Shown here: piece after piece, positions 1 through 6,721 of the stretch | Layout of the letters: every line of letters begins with the position of its first letter | How positions within the stretch are numbered: the first letter of the stretch is position 1 | Origin: JACDHG01 sp963815295 | GTDB taxonomy: Bacteria; Actinomycetota; Actinomycetes; Propionibacteriales; Nocardioidaceae | DNA: 7,905 nucleotides | Direction of reading: 5' to 3' | NCBI GenBank assembly: GCA_963815295.1 | Contig: CAWFFZ010000007.1 | Span: forward strand, 1 to 7,905 | Notes under the pieces: model-generated | What the model saw: the letters and a program-made list of their open reading frames with translations, nothing else | What the model was told of the DNA's origin: nothing | Database searches by the model: none | Translations under genes and position numbers: made by a program

Positions 1-335
1 GCTCGCGCTCCTGCGGCCGAACGAACGGAGCCTGGATGACGGTCTCTAGACTGATGGCGCCGGCGGCGCGTCGTTGATGTCGGGCATACCGGTTGCCGCG
101 CAACTCTTGTGCATCCCACATCGTGGAGTCTCGGTCTTGTTCACCGGTCGGTTGGCTGCGTGCGTGTACCGTCCTTCGTATCCGGCTAGTCTCCATCCGC
201 TTTGGGTGCCGCCAATACCGGCCATTTGCGTCTGGCATGCAAGCGTGCGCGGCCATCGCGCGTTGAGGCTGCGGGGAAAGCAAATCCGCTCCTCGGGCAC
301 GCCAGAACTTCCCTCCGGTCGAAGGGACCATCGCC
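1..335. other. Non-coding stretch with repeat copy, upstream of the DUF4386 cluster
   Basis: No reading frame here has a convincing start, codon bias and recognisable product. The open frames on both strands cross the conserved repeat at 154-223 and look fortuitous. The first 49 bases could be the tail of a gene entering from the left, since two plus frames end in stops at 37-39 and 47-49, but there is too little to judge. A short perfect hairpin (GTTGC-CGC-GCAAC) lies at 92-104 and another (GCGCG/CGCGC) near 247-261. The last bases before 336 carry the ribosome binding site of the first DUF4386 gene. I see no clear promoter hexamers. Confidence 0.5.
154..223 (-). repeat. 70-bp repeat, left copy (inverted relative to 6565-6634)
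   Basis: Read on the minus strand from 223 to 154, this block matches the plus strand at 6565-6634 in 59 of 70 positions, and in 41 of the first 44. The best conserved part starts GGCCGGT and contains AAGCGGATGGAGACTAGCC. Similarity fades on both sides. The two copies are about 6.3 kb apart in opposite orientation and flank all the membrane-protein genes. The block can be translated as a peptide in more than one frame in both copies, so a small conserved coding segment cannot be excluded. I do not recognise it as a named insertion-sequence end, tRNA piece or integration site. Confidence 0.75.
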
Positions 336-338
336 ATG
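320..338 (+). promoter_or_regulatory. Ribosome binding site fixing the start at 336
   Basis: The purine-rich run GAAGGGA (321-327) lies 8 bases before the ATG at 336. It is a good Shine-Dalgarno match and supports this start for the first DUF4386 gene. Confidence 0.6.
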
Positions 339-1114
339 ACAAATCGCACCGAGGACCTGTCGGTACAGCGACATTCGAGCGACGCGCCGCCGCCGATTTC
401 CCAGGAGTCGCCTGGCCAGTGGTCGATCCGCAACGCGAGCCTCACCGCAGGAGTCGCACTCCTGCTCATGTCTGCTGTCGCGATCTTCGGCAACGTCGTG
501 GTAGTCGACGGACTGGTCACACAGGGCGATGCGGCACAGACCGCTGACGACATTGGCGCCTCCGCCGGATTGTTCCGGCTCGGGATCGCCAGTCTGATCC
601 TGGTGATTGGCCTTGACGTGGTGGTCGCTTGGGCTCTGTACCGGGTGTTCAGCCCCGTGAACGCGAGCCTTTCGATGCTGGCGGCGACGATGCGGCTGGT
701 CTATTCGGCCGTGTTCATGGTGGCAATCGGCCAACTCCTCGGTGTGATTCGCCTGCTCAGTAGTGACGGCGACCAAGCGGTGCTCGGCGTCGACCAGGTG
801 CAGGCCAAGCCATGCAAGGAATGACGGCCTTTTACGACATTTGGTATGTGAGTCAGTTCCTCTTTGGCCTCCACCTCCTGCTCCTCGGCTACCTTGCCTA
901 CCGATCCGGCTACATCCCCCGGGTCCTGGGCGTACTGCTCCTCATTGCCGGCCTCGGCTACGCCACCGACAGCTTCGGCGCCGTGCTCTCCGAGGGCTCC
1001 TGGACCGACATCAGCGCATTCACCTTCCTCGGCGAGTTTCTGCTGGCCCTCTGGCTCGTGATCCGGGCCCGCCGAATCGCCGACAGCGTCGATGCGTCCG
1101 AGGGGTCGAAGTGA
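336..1114 (+). pseudogene. DUF4386 family membrane protein, split by a -1 frameshift
   Basis: Two overlapping frames together make one DUF4386 protein of about 260 residues. The first (336-824, 162 codons) has a hydrophilic N-terminus, membrane segments near residues 35-58, 80-103 and 118-140, and the family-typical stretches GLFRLGIASL and VVAWALYRVF. The second (812-1114, 100 codons) carries the C-terminal half: FYDIWYVSQFLFGLHLLLLG, YLAYRSGYIPR and a last helix near residues 70-87. The frame change lies at about 800-815. Restoring one G (AAGCCATG to AAGGCCATG) gives a continuous, family-like reading ...VQAKAMQGMTAFYDIW. DUF4386 proteins are multi-pass inner-membrane proteins of unknown function. 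The ATG at 812 has a weak AGG seven bases upstream, so a two-piece product by coupled reinitiation is possible. No slippery heptamer is present, so programmed frameshifting is unlikely. The downstream gene overlaps the stop. Confidence 0.8.
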
Positions 1115-1833
1115 GAGGCCAACAGGTGGATCCGCAGAAGACCGCACGACTTTTCGGCTGGTTGTTCATAGGCACCTTCGTTACGAGCATCGGAGCGAAG
1201 GTTCTCTTCGTCAATGGAGTGGGTGGTACCTTCAGCGAGTTGCGCTTCACCCCGGGTGACGTTTCAGAGAACAGTGTGTACCTGGGCGCGATCCTGGAGT
1301 TCGGGGTCATCGTGACCAATATCGCGACCGCCGTGGTGATCTATCCGATCGTTAAGCGACAGAGCGAAAAGGTCGCGCTCGGGTACGTGACCGCGCGGAT
1401 CATCGAGTCCGCTTTCATCCTGGTCGGCATCCTGAGCATCATTTCGATCGTGTCTGTGAGCGATGCCTTGGTCGGAGCAACCGGAGCCGAGGCCACCGCG
1501 CTCGCCGTCCAGGGCAACTCTCTCGCAGCCACCTACGACTGGGCGTTCCTGTTCGGTCCGGGACTCGTGGTCGGTTTCGGTAACGGGTTGATGCTGGGCT
1601 ACTTGATGTACCGCTCGGGTCTCATGCCTCGTCAGATGGCGATGTTGGGACTGATCGGCGGCCCAATGTTGATCCTTTCCTTCGTACTCATCCTCTTCGG
1701 TGTATACGAGAACGGGTCGGCACCTGCGTTCCTGCTGGCAGCGCCGGAGATCGCTTGGGAGCTGTCGGTCGGCATCTACTGCGCTTTCTGGGGGTTCAGG
1801 AGGGATAGTCCGATCCTGTCCCGCGAGCCATGA
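1111..1833 (+). CDS. DUF4386 family membrane protein (intact)
   Basis: A 240-residue multi-pass membrane protein with about six hydrophobic segments: residues 12-34, 58-80, 95-116, 143-166, 176-198 and 206-228. Family hallmarks are ARIIESAFILVGILS (95-109), the loop LMYRSGLMPRQMAMLGLIGG (165-184) and a final helix ending AFWGFR. The length is normal for DUF4386. The frame is open well upstream, to about 763, but that part runs through the preceding DUF4386 gene in the wrong frame and is a shadow. I chose GTG 1111, which overlaps the previous stop as GTGA and has GAGGGG at 1100-1105. GTG 1126, with AGAGG seven bases upstream, gives a start VDPQKTARLF that matches relatives equally well. The stop overlaps the next gene's start (ATGA at 1830-1833), so the three genes are probably translated from one message. 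No biochemical function is known for the family. Confidence 0.85.
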   Translation: MRGQQVDPQKTARLFGWLFIGTFVTSIGAKVLFVNGVGGTFSELRFTPGDVSENSVYLGAILEFGVIVTNIATAVVIYPIVKRQSEKVALGYVTARIIESAFILVGILSIISIVSVSDALVGATGAEATALAVQGNSLAATYDWAFLFGPGLVVGFGNGLMLGYLMYRSGLMPRQMAMLGLIGGPMLILSFVLILFGVYENGSAPAFLLAAPEIAWELSVGIYCAFWGFRRDSPILSREP

Positions 1834-2587
1834 CTCGGAGCCCAGCCCGGGTTCACGCAGCACCTCGGCCCGGTCGACGGACGCCGTCCCTACGTCTGTG
1901 GCAGCGGCTGGTCGCTCTGTCCGGCGTCATATTCGCAGTACTCCTGGTCTCGGCTGGTTCCTAGCGGTGGCGACACACCGGACTACACCGCGGCCGACGA
2001 GGAGTGGACGACCTGGGCAGGGGACAACCGGTCGAGGAGCGGCATCGGTGCGGTCCTGATCCTCCTCGGAGGCGTTGCGTTCCTGCACTTCGCGGTGACC
2101 ATTCGAAGCGCGCTCGAGAGTGCGAGAAGACGGTTCGCGGGACCGGGACGTTGGCCAACGTCGCATTCGGTGGTGCGGTCGTTGGCATCACAGGCATCGG
2201 AATGGCCCTCGTTACGGTCGCATCCGCGACCAGTGAGGTACCGACGCAGATCCGGTCGTAAGTAGAGCGGTGATAAACGCGTCCGCCGGCCCGTACCTGG
2301 TTGGCGCGATGGGCTTCGCCGTCATGCTCGGCGCCGCTGGGGTGTCGACCCTGCGAAGCGGTCCCTTCCCGCGTTGGACCGGAGTCGTGGCACTAGTCGG
2401 GGCGGGTGGATTCCTCATCACTTTCTTGACGCTCGTCGCAGGCACGGGTGAAGACAGCGTGTTTGGGTATGGCTTTCTTCCCGGCATCCTGGCACTCGTG
2501 ATCTGGTCGATGGCTTCGAGCATTGCTGAATACCGTGCAGTGGCGAACTCCGCCCGCGAGCCCTCCACGCGAGAGGCCGACGCGTAG
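1830..2587 (+). pseudogene. Multi-pass membrane protein gene broken by about four frameshifts
   Basis: The ATG at 1830 overlaps the stop of the preceding DUF4386 gene. Stitching frames gives a protein of about 250 residues that looks normal throughout. The start to about 1952 encodes the N-terminus and a helix (LVALSGVIFAVLLVS). About 1952-1965 reads GWFLA in a second frame. About 1966-2123 reads GGDTPDYTAADEEWTTWAGD and a helix (GIGAVLILLGGVAFLHFAVT) in a third. About 2124-2230 reads TLANVAFGGAVVGITGIGMA. About 2231-2587 reads DPVVSRAVINASAGPYLVGA and three further hydrophobic segments, ending READA. Each change is a net loss of one base, best placed near 1950-1953, 1964-1967, 2122-2126 and 2229-2232. 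The first broken frame stops at TAG 1962-1964. The family resembles small actinobacterial membrane proteins often of unknown function; I have no domain name for it. If the shifts are real, no full-length product is made. Confidence 0.7.
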
Positions 2588-2716
2588 ACCACCCGCGAGA
2601 CGAGCGCGCGGACGTGCTCGACGTCGCCACGGCGCCAGCGCCGGTGCCCGCCCGGTGTCGTGGCCAGGGCCGATGCCGCCGTTCCCGCCGGTGACGACCA
2701 CGGTCTTGTCGAGCAT
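2588..2716 (-). pseudogene. Truncated short-chain dehydrogenase/reductase (N-terminal remnant)
   Basis: The minus-strand ATG at 2716 begins MLDKTVVVTGGNGGIG, the dinucleotide-binding TGxxxGIG motif of the short-chain dehydrogenase family (Rossmann fold, NAD(P)(H)-dependent redox enzymes, usually about 250 residues). After this motif the frame degrades. In another frame the stretch 2639-2590 still reads GDVEHVRALVSRVV, like the segment after the NADP-binding strand (DV...V..LV). About 40 residues' worth of homology remain; the catalytic YxxxK part is absent. The remnant stops where the convergent plus-strand gene ends (stop 2585-2587), which suggests a deletion or rearrangement joint there. 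It lies 39 bases downstream of the DUF4386-like gene on the same strand and may once have been its operon partner. The motif is clear; the extent of the remnant is inferred. Confidence 0.6.
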
Positions 2717-2755
2717 CGGTTCTCGCGCCCGGGTCAGACGAGGAGCGCGATGCCG

Positions 2756-3427
2756 TCAGGCGACGAGCCAGAGTGACCAGGCGATGTAGGTGATCGGGGT
2801 GAGAGTGGCGGCGAGCTTCCAGCCGTCGCGCTCGGCTGGGCCGACGAACTCCAGGGAGCACAGGGCGAGGACCGCGCCGATGACGATCCCGGGGATGCCT
2901 AGCCAGGTGGGGGCGACGGTGGTCTGGGTGAACGCGACGCCGACCAGGATGGTCCAGGTGCCGGTGAGCAGGTAGCCGAGGTGTTCGCCAACGGCGACGC
3001 CCAGGTAGCGGTTGACGCTCTGGAAGACGATGTCGACCGCTTCACGTCGGGCGGGGCTGGCGTCGGGGTCGGCGTCGACCCGGGCGAGGTAGGGGATGAG
3101 GAAGGGCCACCGGATGAGGCCGAGGAGTTGCACGAGCGCGGCGAGCACCCCGACGGTCGCGCCGACGACGAGCAGGGTCTCGCTCGCGTCGTGGAGCGCC
3201 GAGGCGACCAGGACGGCGAGTGGAGCCAGGGCCGCCGCGGTCAGGGCGAAGATCCACCACCACAGCAGCAGCCTGGTGCCGCCCTGTCGGAACCGGGCCA
3301 GGACCTCGGGGGTGGGGCGGCGCAGGATGTCGGGGTAGTCGAACGTGGCCGCCAGGACGCCGAAGGCGACGTTGAAGGCAACCGGGAGCGCCAGCAGCAG
3401 TATGCCGGCGACGGTGACTGTGCTCAT
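2756..3427 (-). CDS. DUF4386-like membrane protein (intact)
   Basis: A 223-residue membrane protein with about six hydrophobic segments: residues 4-28, 51-77, 83-105, 141-166, 173-195 and 203-222. A hydrophilic N-terminal loop contains FDYPDILRRPTPEVLARFR (29-47). A central loop, RWPFLIPYLARVDADPDASP (106-125), leads into VFQSVNRYLGVAVGEHLGYL (134-153). I know this pattern from actinobacterial proteins usually filed under DUF4386. It is more distant from the two plus-strand copies than they are from each other, so the family label is less certain. No enzymatic motif is visible. The frame is uninterrupted, unlike most neighbours. The start is the ATG at 3427; no strong Shine-Dalgarno sequence precedes it. 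The gene begins 52 bases after the stop of the upstream membrane gene on the same strand, which fits co-transcription with that gene and the MmpL transporter. Confidence 0.75.
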   Translation of the reverse strand: MSTVTVAGILLLALPVAFNVAFGVLAATFDYPDILRRPTPEVLARFRQGGTRLLLWWWIFALTAAALAPLAVLVASALHDASETLLVVGATVGVLAALVQLLGLIRWPFLIPYLARVDADPDASPARREAVDIVFQSVNRYLGVAVGEHLGYLLTGTWTILVGVAFTQTTVAPTWLGIPGIVIGAVLALCSLEFVGPAERDGWKLAATLTPITYIAWSLWLVA

Positions 3428-3479
3428 CGTCGGCTGGGCGGAGCCCGCGGCCAGTGCAGGGCCGGCGGCTCGATCATGC

Positions 3480-4074
3480 TCAAGGTGTGTGCGCCGGGGC
3501 CTCGGTGCGGCGGAACAACAGCTCGAGGAGGAGGCCGGTCAGGAGGGCGTACAGAAGGCAGCCGCTCGCGCCGAAGTTCGTGAAACGCTCATCGATGTTT
3601 GCGCTGATCACGTACGAGCTCACGAGCCAGGCGAGCGCCCAGGCGGGCGGGTTCGCTACCGCCCACCAGACCGCACCGGAGATGCGCTGTCGCGTGAGCA
3701 CCAATGCCTGCAGCCCTCCGACAACAGCTCCGGTCACGGCGCCCATCAGCATGAGGTCTACCCGGCTGATCCCGTAGTCGACGAGTACGGCGCCGAGGGT
3801 GAGCCCGGCGGCCATTCCGATGCTGGTCGCCGCGATCCAGACCCAGCGGGACGACCCGCCGGAGCGCGAGCCATTGTGCGGCGCCGACCACCGCTCCCGC
3901 GATCAGGCCGCCGGCTAGCGCCGCGCCGACCGAGTCCACCGCGCCGACGATCAGGTTTGCGGCATAGCCGCCTATTGGGAAGCCCAAGATGATGGCGAGC
4001 GGCCACGCCCAGACACGCGGGCGGCTGAACGTTGGCACTGGTGCCGTGGGAGTCCTGTGCGACGTGGATGTCAT
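3480..4074 (-). pseudogene. Multi-pass membrane protein of unknown function, one frameshift
   Basis: Two minus-strand frames join into about 198 residues. The first, from ATG 4074, has a proline-rich cytoplasmic-type start, then helices near residues 24-46 (AWPLAIILGFPIGGYAANLI) and 48-70, ending QWLALRR. The second resumes as WVWIAATSIGMAAGLTLGAV and runs to the stop at 3480 with four more hydrophobic segments. The shift lies at about 3846-3855 and is +1 (or -2). Removing one base gives a smooth join, LRRVSRWVWIAATSIG. The two halves share an internal motif: GGLIAGAVVGAAQWLALRR and MGAVTGAVVGGLQALVLTRQ. The start is supported by GGAAGGAA seven bases upstream of ATG 4074. It sits 76 bases after the MmpL stop and 52 bases before the DUF4386-like gene, all on one strand. 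I do not recognise a named family. If the shift is a sequencing error, this is a normal gene. Confidence 0.65.
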
Positions 4075-4150
4075 GGGTGGGTTCCTTCCGGGTTGGGGTG
4101 GGCGAGCACCCTCATGTGACGTGTTACCTCAGGCCGGGTGCTCCGGCACC

Positions 4151-6312
4151 TCAGGTGACGCCGGCAGGGACTTTGTCCGGCTCGGGCAGGGCTTCGGGGG
4201 GCACGATCGGGTGGAGTGGTGACGGCTCCACGAACAGGGCGCGGGCGATCCAGGTGGGCAGCCACCAGTTCCACCGGCCCATGCTGCTGACCAGGGCTGG
4301 CACCATCAGGGCGCGGACGATGGTGGCGTCGATGAGGATGCCGACACCCAGCGCGGTGCCGAGGACTTTGGTGTCGGTGCCCGGTGAAGTGGCGATGGCG
4401 CCGAATGCGAAGAACAGGATCAACGCTGCCGAGGTGACGAGCCGGCCTGTGCGTCCGATACCGGTGATGACTGCCATGGACGTGTCGCCGGTGCGGTCGT
4501 ACTCCTCCCTCATTCGGGCCAGGATGAACACTTCGTAGTCCATGGACAGGCCGAACAGGAACGCGAAGATCACCACCGGCAGCCAGAAGTTGATGGAACC
4601 GGTCGGGAGACACGTCGAAGATCGCGCCGGCTCCGTTGCCCATCTGCCAGAAGAACACGATGGTCCCGAAGACGGCCGCGATGGAGATCAGGTTGAGCAG
4701 GACCGCCTTGAGCGGCAGCAGCACGGACCGGAAGGTTCGCACCAGCAGGACGTAGGTGATCAGCGAGATCAGCGCCAGCACGTAGGGGAACTTGTCGTAG
4801 ACCGCGCTGAAGTAGTCCTCTACCGTCGCCCCGAGACCGGTGATTCCCACGTTGCCGTCGACTGCCGGCTCTACTGCCGCCCTGACGTCGTTGACGACGG
4901 TGGAGGCGTCGCTGTCGAGTGTGGCGTCGGTCGGCAGCACGTCGACGACGGCGCTGTCACCGACGGTGGTGCCGACCACGGCCAGCTGCACACCGTCGAC
5001 GGCTGCGGGCGGCCTCGGCCGCTGCCTCCGCGTCGTCAGCTCCGACGAGGACCTCGACGGGGGTGATGACTCCCGATCCGACTCCACCGTCGGTCAGGGT
5101 ATGCAGGGCGTCGTATCGGTCCCCGCTTCGCGCCAGCGATTCGAGGCTCGACCCCGGCCCGATCTTCAGGCTGAACAGGGGGATGATCAGCAGCGCGAGG
5201 ATGACCGTGGCGACGCCGGTGGCGACGAAGCGGTGTCGGACGATGAGCCGTGCCCATGCCGACCAGCCGCGTGAGGCGTTGCCTTCCTTGCGGATGCGGG
5301 GGTAGTCGATGCGGGGGCCGATGCTCGACAGCAGTGCGGGCAGGAGGGTCAGGACGACGGCGACGCTCACGAGCGGGATCAACATTCCCGCGAGTCCCAT
5401 GCTGCGCAGCGCAGGCACCGGGACGATGAGCAGTGCGAGCAGGCTGATGGCCACCGTGACGCCTGAGGCCATGATGGCGCGACCGGCCGTCTTCATGGCG
5501 ACGACGACGGCTTCCTCGTTGCTGCGTCCGTGCGCGCGTTCCTCGCGCCAACGCGACACCAAGATGAGCGAGTAGTCGATGGCCACCCCTAGCCCGATCA
5601 GGGCGATGAGGAACTGGACGATGATGCTCACCTCGGTGAACGTCGTCAGCCCGAGCACCAGCATGAACGTCGTCAGGATCGACACCGCCGCGATGAGCAA
5701 GGGGAGCAGCGCGAGGAACGATGCGAACACGAAGAGCAGCACGATCAGAGCACAGGCCCCGGCGAGCAGCGTCTCGATCAGAACGCTCGATTCGTCCTGG
5801 CTACCCGCGGCCAACAGGGCGTACGACGTCAGACCGCTGTCAAAACCCGCGGTCTCAGCCGCCTTCTCCAGCGCGGGGTCGAGCTGGGTCTCGATGTACG
5901 GGCCGAACTCTGTCGGGACCGGCGCCTGGATCAGGGCATACGTCGAGCGCCCGTCATCGGTCACGAAGCCCGGATCTCCGGTGCTCGCGAAATCGACGAC
6001 ACGCAACTTCAGATCCTGCGGCACCGCCGCAACCGCGGCCGCAAAGACCCCTTCGACCGCATCCTGGCTCTGCTCGACCGTCTCGCCGTCGGGCACCGTG
6101 ACGACGGCGACGTAGGTGTCGACGGTGCTGGAGCCGTAGGTGTCGATGAGTTGTTGCTCCGCAACGTCGCCCGGTTGACCGGGCAGCGAGAAGTCAAGCG
6201 CCCACCGCTCACTGAGCGGGCTGACCGAGAACAGGCCGCCGAGGAAGAGCATCACCCACAAGGCGCTGACGATCCGACGATGATGCATGACCAACCGAGC
6301 GAAACGCTCCAT
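4151..6312 (-). pseudogene. MmpL/RND-type transporter, two frameshifts
   Basis: Three minus-strand frames join into about 720 residues, the usual length of actinobacterial MMPL-family (RND superfamily) exporters, which move lipids or small hydrophobic compounds across the cytoplasmic membrane using the proton gradient. Frame one (6312 to about 5005) has the first helix (residues 14-32), the first extracytoplasmic loop with VAEQQLIDTYG (50-60), and helices 2-6 including the proton-relay signature GLGVAIDYSLILVSRWREE with Asp246-Tyr247 (codons near 5572-5577). Frame two (about 5005 to 4603) has the second outer loop (LATLDSDAS-type region) and helices FPYVLALISLITYVLLVRTF. Frame three (about 4603 to 4151) has the second signature FGLSMDYEVFILARMREEYD (Asp codon 4538-4540) and the last helices, ending KVPAGVT. 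Both shifts are +1 (or -2). The start at ATG 6312 has AGGGGG five bases upstream. The substrate cannot be read from the sequence. No regulator gene lies beside it. Confidence 0.85.
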
Positions 6313-6402
6313 GGAAACCCCCTGCGGAATCGGTAATGCGGGCGAGAAGCGACCGACGTGCGAGAGCTCGCTCGAGGAAATGCTCGACAGTTCTTGCCGG
6401 GC

Positions 6403-6440
6403 GTCACTGCCGTGACACGACTCTTCTGTTCAATCGTCAA
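6403..6440 (-). promoter_or_regulatory. Candidate promoter with overlapping dyad for the MmpL gene
   Basis: On the minus strand TTGACG (6440-6435) could be a -35 box. Seventeen bases further is TGTCAC, a poor -10 match. That hexamer overlaps a perfect inverted repeat GTCAC-TGCC-GTGAC (6403-6416), which would be a sensible operator for a dimeric repressor blocking the -10 region. The site lies about 90-130 bases before the ATG at 6312. Only the dyad is certain; promoter function is inferred and the -10 is weak. Confidence 0.25.
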
Positions 6441-6474
6441 CGGGGGCTAGGACATCTCAGCGACCGTTGCCTAG

Positions 6475-6532
6475 CGATCCATGCCGACGACGCTTGCCCG
6501 ATCGTGGACGGGCATCGTTGTGCATGGGATCG
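6475..6532. repeat. Long imperfect inverted repeat (58-nt hairpin)
   Basis: The arms pair over about 22 base pairs. CGATCC (6475-6480) pairs with GGATCG (6527-6532), and ATGC (6481-6484) with GCAT (6522-6525). CGACGA (6485-6490) pairs with TCGTTG (6515-6520) with one G-T pair. TGCCCG (6495-6500) pairs with CGGGCA (6509-6514). The loop is 8 bases (6501-6508), with small bulges at 6491-6494, 6521 and 6526. No U-tract follows on either strand, so it does not look like a standard terminator. It lies 32 bases before the right copy of the 70-bp repeat. The left copy does not carry the same hairpin. Confidence 0.65.
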
Positions 6533-6564
6533 GCTGTCTGCCCACAGCCCTTGGCGACTCGATA

Positions 6565-6634
6565 GGCCGGTGTGGGCGGCACCCGAAGCGGATGGAGACT
6601 AGCCGGATGCCGTCGACCGTACACCCATGCAGCC
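6565..6634 (+). repeat. 70-bp repeat, right copy
   Basis: This is the plus-strand partner of the inverted copy at 154-223, with 59 of 70 identical positions and the strongest identity in the first 44. It lies between the hairpin at 6475-6532 and the decayed DUF4386 fragment. An open plus frame runs from ATG 6572 through the repeat into the DUF4386 fragment. That makes a joined reading frame of 150 codons, but the first part looks unrelated to DUF4386. Confidence 0.75.
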
Positions 6635-6721
6635 GGAGCCGAAGTGAAGCGAGCTTTGTGCATTCCGACATTGGTCGACATACCTCGCGCAAGACCTATC
6701 CTCGACCCGGATTCGTTGTCG

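Larger units (their letters stand above)
6313..6564. other. Intergenic region upstream of the MmpL transporter
   Basis: I see no gene here. It contains the transporter's ribosome binding site (6318-6323 on the minus strand), the candidate promoter and dyad at 6403-6440, and the long hairpin at 6475-6532. A TetR-type regulator often stands divergently at this position in MmpL loci, but none is present; the next plus-strand material is the repeat and a decayed DUF4386 fragment. Confidence 0.5.

Noticed and set aside
1..49. C-terminal end of a gene entering the window from the left
   Set aside because: Two plus frames end in this stretch and neither is long enough to show homology or codon bias.
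186..776. Long minus-strand open frame opposite the first DUF4386 gene
   Set aside because: The product is His/Arg-rich and low-complexity, as expected from the antisense of a high-GC gene, while the plus strand gives a recognisable membrane protein.
800..824. Programmed -1 ribosomal frameshift in the first DUF4386 gene
   Set aside because: There is no X XXY YYZ slippery heptamer near the overlap, and a single missing G explains the break more simply.
763..1110. Upstream extension of the second DUF4386 frame, making a 356-codon gene
   Set aside because: This part is rich in Pro, Arg and Leu, has no family resemblance and lies over the first DUF4386 gene in another frame; the family start is at 1111 or 1126.
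1264..1863. 199-codon minus-strand open frame opposite the intact DUF4386 gene
   Set aside because: It is charged and low-complexity and is antisense to a gene with strong family matches.
2981..3583. 200-codon plus-strand open frame
   Set aside because: Its composition (Gly, Glu, Gln, Arg runs) is the antisense shadow of the intact minus-strand membrane protein, which has clear helices and family motifs.
4542..6115. Several plus-strand open frames across the transporter
   Set aside because: They are antisense to the MmpL frames, which carry the RND signatures; the plus-strand products show no motif.
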